Below the pieces are notes generated by a model. The model saw nothing but the letters and a program-made list of their open reading frames with translations, did not search any database and was not told the DNA's origin. From JACVRW01 sp035705985 (GTDB taxonomy: Bacteria > Actinomycetota > Thermoleophilia > Solirubrobacterales > Thermoleophilaceae), in assembly GCA_035705985.1 (NCBI GenBank), contig DASSVP010000039.1:1-17925 (forward strand): DNA of 17,925 nucleotides, read 5' to 3'. Every line of letters begins with the position of its first letter. The first letter of the stretch is position 1. Shown piece by piece: positions 1 to 7,445 of the stretch. The position numbers and the translations under genes are program-made.

Positions 1-346
1 CCGCCGGCGTCTCCCCCGGGGGCGATCCGCCGGCCGGGGCATCGGGAGGCGCCGGGTCGGTCGTCGTCGGCTCGTCGGCCGGCGGCCCGGGCTCGACCGG
101 CTCGAGCGAGATCGGCTTGCCGGGCAGGTCGGGGTGGGCCAGGATCTCCTCGAGGGTCGTGCCCTCCGGGAGGTCCAGCACCACCTCGGTGACGGTGCCG
201 TCCGCGAGCTCCACCGTGACGCGGTAGGACTGAGCCGACGCCGGGACGGTGAAGACGGTGGCGAGGAATGCCCCGACCAGCGCGGCCAGCGCAAGGGCCC
301 GAAGCAGCTTCGGGCTGGCCAACCGTCTCACGGCCGCGAGCGTCAT
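1..346 (-). CDS. Secreted or membrane-anchored protein of unknown function, cut by the left edge
   Basis: An open frame reads from ATG at 346 to the left edge without a stop, giving 115 residues. Residues 1-39 look like a Sec signal peptide: basic start (RR at 7-8, K13, R16), hydrophobic core about 17-33, and an Ala-Ser-Ala type cleavage site near 36-38. Residues 40-85 are a short soluble segment (YRVTVELADG and following) that I do not recognise. From about 85 the chain becomes a Pro/Thr/Glu/Asp/Gly-rich linker, as in cell-wall or exported actinobacterial proteins that carry a further domain downstream. No good Shine-Dalgarno precedes the ATG; a GTG at residue 6 is the alternative start. It lies 79 bases after the response regulator gene, on the same strand. 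Codon bias and the signal peptide support a real gene; the function is unknown. Confidence 0.6.
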   Translation of the reverse strand, partial: MTLAAVRRLASPKLLRALALAALVGAFLATVFTVPASAQSYRVTVELADGTVTEVVLDLPEGTTLEEILAHPDLPGKPISLEPVEPGPPADEPTTTDPAPPDAPAGGSPPGETPA

Positions 347-384
347 CCGCCAACTATTGACGCAATTTGCGCGGATCGCACTAC

Positions 385-416
385 CGAAAAGTCTAGGCTC
401 GAGCTAGCCCCTCGGG
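385..416 (-). terminator. Weak candidate terminator after the response regulator gene
   Basis: Read on the minus strand just past the stop at 426, there is a GC-rich segment with CTAG...CTAG and GGCT...AGCC pairing options followed by ACTTTT. The stem is short (4 bp) and the U-run is only four long, so this is a weak call. Read-through into the downstream secreted-protein gene is possible. Confidence 0.22.
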
Positions 417-425
417 GACCGCCGG

Positions 426-1058
426 TCAAGCCGTGGCGCGCTCGCGCTCCATGCCGACGAGCCCGTGCTCGTGGGCGTACCGCACCGCAGCGGTGCGACT
501 GGGCACGCCGAGCTTGCGATAGACGTTGCTCAGGTGGAACTTCACCGTCTGCTCGGTGACCCAGAACTCCTCGCCTATCGCCTTGTTCGACAGGCCCCGG
601 GCGACCGCGGTGAGGATCTCGCGCTCGCGCGCGGTGAGCTCGTCGGTGCCGCCGTTCCCGTTCTGTTGCGTCTTGGAGAGACGCGGATGGAACACGGTGC
701 GCTGAAGCGTCTGACGGAGCGCGCCGACGAGGTCGAGGGGGTGGATCGTCTTGATGATGTACGCCGCGGCCCCCGCCTCGAGCGCCGCCTGGACGTGGTG
801 GATGTTCGACTTCATCGAGAAGAAGACCACCTTCGCCTCGCGGTGGTTGGCGCGGATCACGTCGATGCACGCGAAGTCGTCCTCCCCGCAGAGCTGCGGG
901 TCGATCAAGACGACGTCCGGCCGCGTTCGGGCGACCAGCGACGACAGCTCCTCCCGCGTCCCGGCCTGCCCGACCACGCTGATGTCGTCGCTGGACTCGA
1001 GGACGATCCGGACGCCTTCGAGCGTTACCAGTTGATCATCCGCGAGCAGTACTCGCAT
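426..1058 (-). CDS. NarL/FixJ-family response regulator with LuxR-type HTH
   Basis: A 210-residue two-component response regulator. Receiver domain at about 1-118: acidic pair D7/D8 (LLADDQ), phosphoacceptor D53 (VVLIDPQ), switch position S81 and conserved K103. A linker at about 120-140 contains NGNGG. LuxR/GerE DNA-binding domain at about 141-205: LTAREREIL opens it and the recognition helix is in TVKFHLSNVYRKLGV. All phosphotransfer residues are present, so it should be activated by a histidine kinase, which is not in this window. The frame is open back to 1253, but the receiver fold begins at the ATG at 1058, which has a GGAG 13 bases upstream; the longer start would add about 65 residues with no match to the family. 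It follows ftsH on the same strand after 145 bases with a candidate promoter. Position suggests, but does not prove, a role in controlling the Tad locus or an adjacent surface function. Confidence 0.93.
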   Translation of the reverse strand: MRVLLADDQLVTLEGVRIVLESSDDISVVGQAGTREELSSLVARTRPDVVLIDPQLCGEDDFACIDVIRANHREAKVVFFSMKSNIHHVQAALEAGAAAYIIKTIHPLDLVGALRQTLQRTVFHPRLSKTQQNGNGGTDELTAREREILTAVARGLSNKAIGEEFWVTEQTVKFHLSNVYRKLGVPSRTAAVRYAHEHGLVGMERERATA

Positions 1059-1143
1059 TAAGCGCTCGTTTCTCCATGTCGTGGATGACGCGAGGGGGCC
1101 AGCCCTTACAGCACCAACCGAACCACTCAAGTTGTGCAGTTCC

Positions 1144-1171
1144 ACGGTAACCCCGATTCCCTGTGTGTCAA
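1144..1171 (-). promoter_or_regulatory. Candidate sigma-70-type promoter for the response regulator
   Basis: On the minus strand a perfect -35 TTGACA (1171-1166) is followed after 16 bases by TACCGT (1149-1144), matching the key T, A and final T of the -10 box. Transcription would begin near 1137, leaving a leader of about 80 bases before the ATG at 1058. The -35 is strong and the -10 only fair. It would let the regulator be expressed independently of the Tad-ftsH operon. Confidence 0.45.
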
Positions 1172-1178
1172 ATGCTGC

Positions 1179-1198
1179 AAAAAAGGTCGCTGGCAGCG
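1179..1198 (-). terminator. Weak candidate terminator after ftsH
   Basis: Immediately past the ftsH stop (1204) the minus strand reads CGCT-GCC-AGCG, then ACC, then a run of six T. The stem is only 4 bp, but the U-run is the longest in this GC-rich area and sits just downstream of the last gene of the operon, just before the next promoter. Termination here would be inefficient. Confidence 0.3.
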
Positions 1199-1203
1199 GG
1201 AGT

Positions 1204-3234
1204 TCACAGCGGACGCAGTGTCCGATGTGCCCGCGAGGGTGCCGAACGTGCATCGGTCGGCGGGGCGCCCCCCTTCAAGGGGGTGGGGCCGTCCCCGTTC
1301 GGCGCAAGGAAGCCGGCCGCCAGATACGCGTCGTCGCCGTCGAGCGTCTCGTTTTCGAGCAGTGCCTCGGCGAGCCTCTCGAGCCGGTCCCGGTTGTCGT
1401 GGAGCAGGCCGAGCGCGACCGAGTAGCACTCGTCGATCAGCCGCCTGACCTCGGCGTCCACGAGCTGGCGCGTCCCCTCCGAGGCGCCGCTCCGCATCCC
1501 CGGGTAGTCCGGCTGGCCCGCTCGCGGCAGGACCGACACCGGCCCGACGGCATCGGACATCCCCCAGCGCCCGATCATCTGGCGCGCGATGCGCGTCACC
1601 TGCTCGAGGTCGTTCTCCGCGCCCGAGGTGATGCTGTTGAGAACGAGGTCCTCCGCGGCCCGCCCGCCGAGGGCTCCCACGATCCGCGACTTCAGGTAGC
1701 CGGACTCGTAGCCGTAGCGGTCGACGTCCGGGCTCTGGAATGTCACGCCGAGCGCCTGGCCGCGCGGCACGATGGAGACCTTGCGGATGGCGTCCGCCTT
1801 GGGGTCGAGCATGCCGAGCAGCGCATGGCCGGCCTCGTGGTACGCGGTCCTGCGGCGCTCCTCGTCCGAGATCGTGATGTGCCGCTCGGTGCCGAGCACG
1901 ACCTTCTCGAGCGCGTCGCCGAAGTCGCGCGCGGTGACCTCGTCCTGCCGGTGGCGCGCGGCCTGGAGGGCCGCCTCGTTCACGAGGTTGCGCAGCTCGG
2001 CCCCCACCATGCCCGGGGTCGCGGATGCGATGCGGGCTAGGTCCACGTCCTCGGCCAGCGGCACGCCTCGTGTGTGGACCTCCAGGATCTCGCGGCGCCC
2101 GGTCTGGTCCGGAGCGCTCACGACGACTCGGCGGTCGAATCGGCCGGGACGCAGCAGCGCCGAGTCGAGCACCTCGGGCCGGTTGGTGGCGGCGATCACG
2201 ATCACGCCGTCCGTGCGGCTGAAGCCGTCCATCTCGGTCAGGATCTGATTGAGGGTCTGCTCGCGCTCCTGGTGCCCGGCGCTGAGCCCGGCGTCCCCGC
2301 GCGACCTCCCGACCGCGTCGAGCTCGTCGATGAAGATGATCGCCGGCGCGGCATCCTTCGCCTGCTTGAACAGATCACGGACGCGGCTAGCGCCCACGCC
2401 GACCACGAGCTCGATGAACTCGGAGCCCGACAGCGAGAAGAACGGGACGTCCGCCTGGCCGGCCACCGCCCGAGCCAGCAGCGTCTTGCCGGTCCCGGGC
2501 GGGCCGGATAGGAGCACTCCTCGGGGAATGGCGGCGCCGAGCTCCCAGTAGCGCTCCGGATCGCGGAGGAAGTCGACGATCTCGACGAGCTCCGCCTTCG
2601 ACTCCTCGATTCCGGCGACGTCGTCGAAGGTGGCGCGGCCCTCGTCGGCCGTGTAACGGGTGGCGCGCGACGTCCCGATCGTCATGCTGCGGAACGCGCT
2701 GGTACGGCGGATGAGCCATACGAAGACCGCGACAAGCAGCAGCGTCGGTCCGAAGGACAGTGCCAGGATTTGCCATACCGGCCTGGCCTCCGGGCGCTCC
2801 GCCTGCACCTCGACGTTGTTCCGCTCGAGCAGTGGCAGCAGGTGGGTCTCGTCAAAGGACGGGCGGAGCGTCTGGAAGCGGCGGATGCGCGAGCCCGAGG
2901 CCTCCGGCTCGCGGATCGGCCTCCTGAGGACGCCCTCGATCTCGTCGCCGACCGAGCTAACGCTGCGCACGTTCCCCGCCTTGACCTCCGCGCGGAACGC
3001 TGTGTAGGGGATCTCCGCGGGCTGCTCCGGCTCGGCGACCTTCGAGCCGAGATACCAGTTGACTCCGAGCACGGCGAGCAGGAGCGCGACGAGGATGCGC
3101 CTTCGTACGGGCCGGAACCAGGCGACTATGCCGCGATCGCGGGTGCCCTCCTCCCGCCACGGAGTCGTCGGGCGCCGCTGCTCACGCGCCGCGGTAGCGG
3201 TCGCGCGCGTGGTCTCGGAGTCCCGCTCGGTCAA
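1204..3234 (-). CDS. ftsH: ATP-dependent zinc metalloprotease FtsH, last gene of the Tad operon
   Basis: A 676-residue membrane-anchored AAA+ protease that extracts and degrades membrane and some soluble proteins. Order: basic cytoplasmic N-tail (1-44), TM1 about 45-63, extracytoplasmic domain about 64-152, TM2 about 153-175, AAA module with Walker A GPPGTGKT (244-251), Walker B FIDE (301-304) and the second region of homology ending LRPGRFDR (361-368), then the M41 peptidase with HEAGH (466-470) and D542 as the likely third zinc ligand. Length is normal for FtsH. The pore loop reads ELVVGVGA, with V277 where E. coli has the aromatic F228. Start: the frame is open to 3735, but everything before 3234 overlaps tadC; the TTG at 3234 overlaps the tadC stop (TTGA) and has GGGG about 9 bases upstream. 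No ATG or GTG in frame precedes TM1 downstream of it. This implies translational coupling to tadC. Confidence 0.93.
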   Translation of the reverse strand: MTERDSETTRATATAAREQRRPTTPWREEGTRDRGIVAWFRPVRRRILVALLLAVLGVNWYLGSKVAEPEQPAEIPYTAFRAEVKAGNVRSVSSVGDEIEGVLRRPIREPEASGSRIRRFQTLRPSFDETHLLPLLERNNVEVQAERPEARPVWQILALSFGPTLLLVAVFVWLIRRTSAFRSMTIGTSRATRYTADEGRATFDDVAGIEESKAELVEIVDFLRDPERYWELGAAIPRGVLLSGPPGTGKTLLARAVAGQADVPFFSLSGSEFIELVVGVGASRVRDLFKQAKDAAPAIIFIDELDAVGRSRGDAGLSAGHQEREQTLNQILTEMDGFSRTDGVIVIAATNRPEVLDSALLRPGRFDRRVVVSAPDQTGRREILEVHTRGVPLAEDVDLARIASATPGMVGAELRNLVNEAALQAARHRQDEVTARDFGDALEKVVLGTERHITISDEERRRTAYHEAGHALLGMLDPKADAIRKVSIVPRGQALGVTFQSPDVDRYGYESGYLKSRIVGALGGRAAEDLVLNSITSGAENDLEQVTRIARQMIGRWGMSDAVGPVSVLPRAGQPDYPGMRSGASEGTRQLVDAEVRRLIDECYSVALGLLHDNRDRLERLAEALLENETLDGDDAYLAAGFLAPNGDGPTPLKGGAPPTDARSAPSRAHRTLRPL

Positions 3235-4142
3235 GCGATGCGCCCCAGCGTGTTGACGAGCTCGAAGACGGACGGACCGAGGATCACGATGAACATGGAA
3301 GGGAAGATGCAGAAGACCAGGGGGAAGAGCATCTTGATCGGAGCCTTCTGCGCCTGCTCCTCGGCCGCCTGTCTCCGCCGCTTGCGCATGTCGACCGCGA
3401 CGGCGCGGAGGATGTCGCCGATCGAGACGCCGAGGGACTCGCCCTGGATCACCGAGCGCACGAACGAGCGCAGCGCGGGGCTGTCCGTGCGAGCGACCAT
3501 GTTGCTGAGGGCCTCGTGGGTGGACAGTCCCATCACCTGCTCCTGGATCGCGAGCCGGACCTCGTCGCCGAGCGGCCCTCGCAGCCGGTCGCCGGCAACC
3601 CGGATCGCGCCCGCCAGGCCCTGACCGCTCTCGACCGTGACCACGAGCAGGTCGATGAACTCCGGAACCTCGCGGTTCACCGTCTTGGCCCTGACGTGAG
3701 CGCGCCGCCGGACGAGCCCCAGCGGCAGCATCCACCCCCCGACGAGCGAGCCCGCCGCGACCACGATCGCCAGAGCGGGAGAGACGCTTCCGGACAGGAG
3801 CCAGAGCAGGAGGATCGGGAGGACGAGCGCCGCCAGCGCTCGATATCCGAGCAGCGTCCGCGGCGACATCCTGTACATACCCGCGGCCATTAGCTCGCGT
3901 CTGAGGTCGTCGTCGCGCACGCCGCTCAGGTGTTCGGCGGTCAGGTCGCCGACCCGTCGCGCCACGCCCTCGACGGAGCTCTCCGGCTGGTCTCCGTTAG
4001 CCGTCTCGCCCGCACCGAATCCGTAGGGCGCAAGCTCCTCCAAGCGCGATGCGGTCCGGATCCTCCCGAAGACCGCCGCTCGGCCGGCGAGCGCCACGGC
4101 GCCGCCGAGGAGGAGGGCCGACATCACCGCTAGCAAGACCAT
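3231..4142 (-). CDS. tadC: Tad inner-membrane platform protein TadC (type II secretion F family)
   Basis: A 303-residue polytopic protein of the GspF/T2SSF family. In Tad systems TadB and TadC form the inner-membrane platform worked by the TadA/CpaF ATPase. Membrane segments: about 2-20, 100-118, 122-142 and 270-292, with a cytoplasmic F-type helical domain at about 158-265 (FIDLLVVTVESGQGL at its start, then a basic RKRRRQ stretch before the last membrane helix). This topology is typical of TadC. The ATG at 4142 lies 19 bases after the tadB stop, with purine-rich AAGGAG and AGGGG stretches upstream. Its TGA overlaps the TTG start of ftsH. Nothing looks truncated. Confidence 0.92.
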   Translation of the reverse strand: MVLLAVMSALLLGGAVALAGRAAVFGRIRTASRLEELAPYGFGAGETANGDQPESSVEGVARRVGDLTAEHLSGVRDDDLRRELMAAGMYRMSPRTLLGYRALAALVLPILLLWLLSGSVSPALAIVVAAGSLVGGWMLPLGLVRRRAHVRAKTVNREVPEFIDLLVVTVESGQGLAGAIRVAGDRLRGPLGDEVRLAIQEQVMGLSTHEALSNMVARTDSPALRSFVRSVIQGESLGVSIGDILRAVAVDMRKRRRQAAEEQAQKAPIKMLFPLVFCIFPSMFIVILGPSVFELVNTLGRIA

Positions 4143-4161
4143 GAGCTTCCCCTCGTCTCCT

Positions 4162-6042
4162 TCAAACCTTGATGTCCACTAGGCGCTTCAGGAGGTAGGA
4201 GCCGACGACGATGCCGAAGATCCCGATCGCCAGCAATATCCGCCCGAAGGGCTCCTCCCACAGCGGTTCCATGTACTCGGGGTTGATCGCCGAGATCGCG
4301 AAGATCAGCCCCAGGGGAAGCGCGGTCAGGATCCAGCGCGCCATCCGCTGCTGGGCCGTGAGGACCCGGACGTGACGGCGCAGCTCCTGCCGCTCGCGCA
4401 GCGTGGCGGCCACCCGCTCGAGCACCTCGGCGGAGTTGGCCCCGGTCTCCCTCTGGAGCTTGGCGACCAGCGCCACGTGCACCATGTCCTCGCTCTGCAT
4501 CCGGTCGCCGACCGCGTCGAGCGCATCCTCGATCGGAGTGCCGAGCTGCTCGTCCGCGATCGCGCGGTCGAACTCGCGCCGGACCGGTTCGGGAGCGTCT
4601 TCGTCGGCGACGGAAAGCGCACCGACGAAGCTGTGCCCGGCCCGCATCGCCGACGCGATGACCTGCAGATGATCCGGAAGCTGCTCGTCGAACTTGTTGC
4701 GCTCGCGCTTGAGCTGGAAGCGGATGATCGAGTAGGCCACCAGCGGCACCAAGAGCCCGCCGAGCGCCGCGAAGGGAGAGCCCGTCACAACCGCCAGCAC
4801 CCAGCTCGCGACGACCGTGCCGACGACCGTCAGCGCGACCACCTGGATCGGCGTCAGCCGGACCCGCGCGATCTCGATGCTCTCCTTGACGGACGGCCAC
4901 CAGCTCGTCCGCTCGAGCGACCTCTCGGTGCTCAGCAGAATCCGGTCGGCCATGTCGCTCAGCGAGAGCCTCGCCCGAGCCTCCGGGTCGGGCGCATAGG
5001 GCTCGATGCGATCGAGCAGCGAGCGCGTCCGGCTCCGCGGCCTCAACAGCAGGACGAGCGCGAGCGCGAGCAGGCCGCCGACCATCATGCTCACAGCCAC
5101 GACGGCGCCCGTGGAGCGCCAGAACGTTTCCTCGAGCGGGCGCTCGAACGGAGGCGCGGCGCCGGCCGCCAGGGCCGGGCTGATGTAGTCGGCGGTCGCG
5201 ATGCCCGGGACTCCGGCCACCTTGACCGCAACGTCGACCCGCCGTTCGGGGCCTGCGGAGGAGCGGTAGCGGATCAGGTACTGGCTCGCCAGCTCCGAGC
5301 CCAGCGTGTCGTAGATCTGCCGCAACTCGGCGGGCGAGCTCGCCTCGGAGTACGACCCGCCGCCGCCGGCGGCGAGGTCCTCCAGCGGGCCGGGCTCGAA
5401 GGCCGGCGAGCGAAGGCCGACCGTGTAGAGACGTACACCCGCCTGGCGCACGGCTGCGCCCACCTCGTCCGCGCTCTTCCGGCTGCCCGTGTCCGAGCCG
5501 TCCGAGAGCACGACAACCGATCCCCCGGCGATTCCCTCGTCCTCGAGCATCCCGATCGCGGCGTCGACCGCGTCATAGATGTGCGTTCCCCTGGCAAGTG
5601 CCGGCGGATCCGTGAGCGCGACGCCGATCTCGGTGTCCTTGGTCGTCGGCTCCAGAAGCGCGGTGGCGCGGTCGTTGAACGTCACGATGCCGAGGGGCTG
5701 CCTGGGATTGCGGTGGTCCGCCAGCGTCCTCGCGGCGTCGGTTGCGCCGGCGATCGGCTCTCCGCGCATGCTGTTGCTCGCGTCGATCACCAGCACCACA
5801 CCGAGCTGGTCGGTCGCCGCTCCAGTCAGGACGGACACATCCGGAACCTCGCGACCGTTCTCCAAGACGGTCACCTGTCCGGGCCCGAGCGACTTCTCGG
5901 ACGGCAGCGTCAGCGCAAAGGCGCGCTTCGGGAAGCGGGGCTTGCCCGCGGGCGCGAGCTCCAGCGTCGCGGCTGCAGCCGGTCCGGTGAACAGCGCGAC
6001 GGCGAGCACGGCCGCCCCCGCTGACCCGAGTCGCGCTCTCAT
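4162..6042 (-). CDS. tadB: Fusion of an exported vWA domain to the Tad platform protein TadB
   Basis: A 626-residue two-part protein. Residues 1-25 are a signal peptide (basic start, hydrophobic core, AAA cleavage site). Residues about 80-260 are a von Willebrand factor A domain with a complete metal-ion-dependent adhesion site: DASNS (D87, S89, S91), T153 and D181 in LSDGSD. A membrane helix (about 309-333) leads to a cytoplasmic linker, then two membrane helices (about 398-441), the F-type cytoplasmic domain (about 450-565, LPDHLQVIASAMRAGHS) and two final helices (about 568-588, 600-617), which is a standard TadB. TadB alone is about 300 residues, so the N-terminal half is extra. The vWA part should face outside the membrane. 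The frame is continuous across the join, with no internal start needed. The ATG overlaps the cpaF stop (ATGA). In many other Tad loci a vWA domain is found in TadG; the TadG-like protein here shows none. Confidence 0.92.
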   Translation of the reverse strand: MRARLGSAGAAVLAVALFTGPAAAATLELAPAGKPRFPKRAFALTLPSEKSLGPGQVTVLENGREVPDVSVLTGAATDQLGVVLVIDASNSMRGEPIAGATDAARTLADHRNPRQPLGIVTFNDRATALLEPTTKDTEIGVALTDPPALARGTHIYDAVDAAIGMLEDEGIAGGSVVVLSDGSDTGSRKSADEVGAAVRQAGVRLYTVGLRSPAFEPGPLEDLAAGGGGSYSEASSPAELRQIYDTLGSELASQYLIRYRSSAGPERRVDVAVKVAGVPGIATADYISPALAAGAAPPFERPLEETFWRSTGAVVAVSMMVGGLLALALVLLLRPRSRTRSLLDRIEPYAPDPEARARLSLSDMADRILLSTERSLERTSWWPSVKESIEIARVRLTPIQVVALTVVGTVVASWVLAVVTGSPFAALGGLLVPLVAYSIIRFQLKRERNKFDEQLPDHLQVIASAMRAGHSFVGALSVADEDAPEPVRREFDRAIADEQLGTPIEDALDAVGDRMQSEDMVHVALVAKLQRETGANSAEVLERVAATLRERQELRRHVRVLTAQQRMARWILTALPLGLIFAISAINPEYMEPLWEEPFGRILLAIGIFGIVVGSYLLKRLVDIKV

Positions 6043-7442
6043 GGCCGCGGGACCCCCTCGAAGGCGTGCGAGCGTCCGTCGTCCAGGGCCAGCCCCGAAG
6101 GGCTGACGCCCCCGAAGAGCTCGGTCGGCAGCGTCTCCCCGTGCTTCTCGAACTTGGCCGTGAAGGTGGGTCGCAGGCCCGTCGGGCGCAGCTTGCCGAT
6201 CACCGCTCGGTTCGACGTGACGCCCTCGATCTCGAACTTGAAGAGGTCCTGAAGCGTGATCACGTCGGACTCCATGCCCTGTATCTCGGTGACCGCGACG
6301 ACCTTGCGCGAGCCGTCGTTGAGCCGCTCGAGGTGGACGATCAGGTCCAGCGCAGATGCCACCTGCTGGCGGATGGCCTTGATCGGCAGGTCGTAGCCGG
6401 CCATCAGCACCATCGTCTCGATGCGCGCGAGCGCGTCACGAGGGGAGTTCGAGTGGACCGTGCAGAGCGAGCCGTCGTGGCCGGTGTTCATCGCCTGGAG
6501 CATGTCGAGGGCCTCGGCCCCGCGGACCTCGCCGACGATGATCCGGTCCGGGCGCATGCGCAGCGAATTGCGGACGAGCGAGCGGATCGGCACCTCACCC
6601 TTGCCCTCGATGTTCTTCGGACGCGACTCGAGCCGGAGCACGTGGCGCTGATTGAGGCGCAGCTCGGCCGAGTCCTCGATGGTGACGATCCGGTCCTTGT
6701 CCGGGATCGCCGTGGACATCGCGTTCAGGAGCGTCGTCTTGCCGGAGCCGGTGCCACCGGAGATCAGGACGTTGAGCTCCGCCCGCACGCAGCGCTCCAG
6801 GAAGTCCACGGTGTGGTCGGACACCGTTCCGAGCCGGATCAGGTCGTTCAGGTCCCAGCGCGCCTTGCTGAACTTGCGGATCGTCATGAGCGGCCCGGTC
6901 AGCGAGATCGGAGGGAGCACGGCGTTCACACGGCTGCCGTCCGGCAGGCGTGCGTCCACCATCGGCGACGACTCGTCCACGCGGCGCCCGATCTGGGCCA
7001 CGATCTTGTTGATCATGCGGCGCAGGTGCCACTCGTCGTTGAAGCGCACGGTCGTGTGGTGCAGCTTTCCGTTGCGCTCCATCCAGACGTCGAAGGGCCC
7101 GTTGATCATGATCTCCGTCACGGACTCGTCCGCGAGGAGCCGCTCGATGGGGCCATGACCGAGGGTGTCGTCGGCGATCTCGTCGGCGAGCCTCAGCCGG
7201 TCCTCGCGCGCGATACCCGCCTCGCGGGCGAGGTGCTCGTTGATCTTGCCCATCACCCGCTCGCGGAGCGCAGCGGGATCCAGCTCGGCGTCGAAGAGCT
7301 GCGGGCCCAGCTCGCTGATAACGGCCATGTGGACGCGGTTCTTGACGTCCGCGAACGAGTCCGGCGACGAGGCCGCACCATTCCCGTTCCCATTGCCGTT
7401 GGTGGTGGCCGCCGCCGCGGCCAGGCGCTCTCGCAGCTCCAC
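6039..7442 (-). CDS. cpaF: Tad pilus assembly/retraction ATPase CpaF (TadA)
   Basis: A 467-residue hexameric secretion ATPase of the GspE/VirB11 superfamily, the cytoplasmic motor of the Tad pilus. N-terminal domain about 30-215, including a conserved VTEIMINGP segment (108-116). Catalytic domain: Walker A GGTGSGKTT (229-237), Asp box around IVTIEDSAEL (252-261), Walker B IIVGEVRG (301-308) and His box GHDGSLCTVH (321-330). All motor motifs are intact. Residues 15-22 are an Asn-Gly repeat, a flexible linker. The start is GTG at 7442, 3 bases after the cpaE stop, with AGGGG-type purines upstream. The tail overlaps the tadB start by 4 bases. Confidence 0.95.
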   Translation of the reverse strand: MELRERLAAAAATTNGNGNGNGAASSPDSFADVKNRVHMAVISELGPQLFDAELDPAALRERVMGKINEHLAREAGIAREDRLRLADEIADDTLGHGPIERLLADESVTEIMINGPFDVWMERNGKLHHTTVRFNDEWHLRRMINKIVAQIGRRVDESSPMVDARLPDGSRVNAVLPPISLTGPLMTIRKFSKARWDLNDLIRLGTVSDHTVDFLERCVRAELNVLISGGTGSGKTTLLNAMSTAIPDKDRIVTIEDSAELRLNQRHVLRLESRPKNIEGKGEVPIRSLVRNSLRMRPDRIIVGEVRGAEALDMLQAMNTGHDGSLCTVHSNSPRDALARIETMVLMAGYDLPIKAIRQQVASALDLIVHLERLNDGSRKVVAVTEIQGMESDVITLQDLFKFEIEGVTSNRAVIGKLRPTGLRPTFTAKFEKHGETLPTELFGGVSPSGLALDDGRSHAFEGVPRP

Positions 7443-7445
7443 GGC

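Noticed and set aside
1059..1253. Longer response regulator start
   Set aside because: It would run into the 3' end of ftsH and add 65 residues before the receiver fold; the ATG at 1058 begins exactly at the fold.
3235..3735. Longer ftsH start giving 843 residues
   Set aside because: The extra 167 residues lie wholly over tadC, are Arg/Gly/Ala-rich and lack family similarity; the TTG at 3234 gives a normal FtsH length.
4372..6024. Plus-strand open frame of 550 codons opposite the vWA-TadB gene
   Set aside because: A shadow of the minus-strand gene with low-complexity composition and no ribosome site.
7376..7400. DNA tandem repeat in the cpaF 5' end
   Set aside because: The Asn-Gly repeat uses mixed codons, so it is not a simple DNA repeat.
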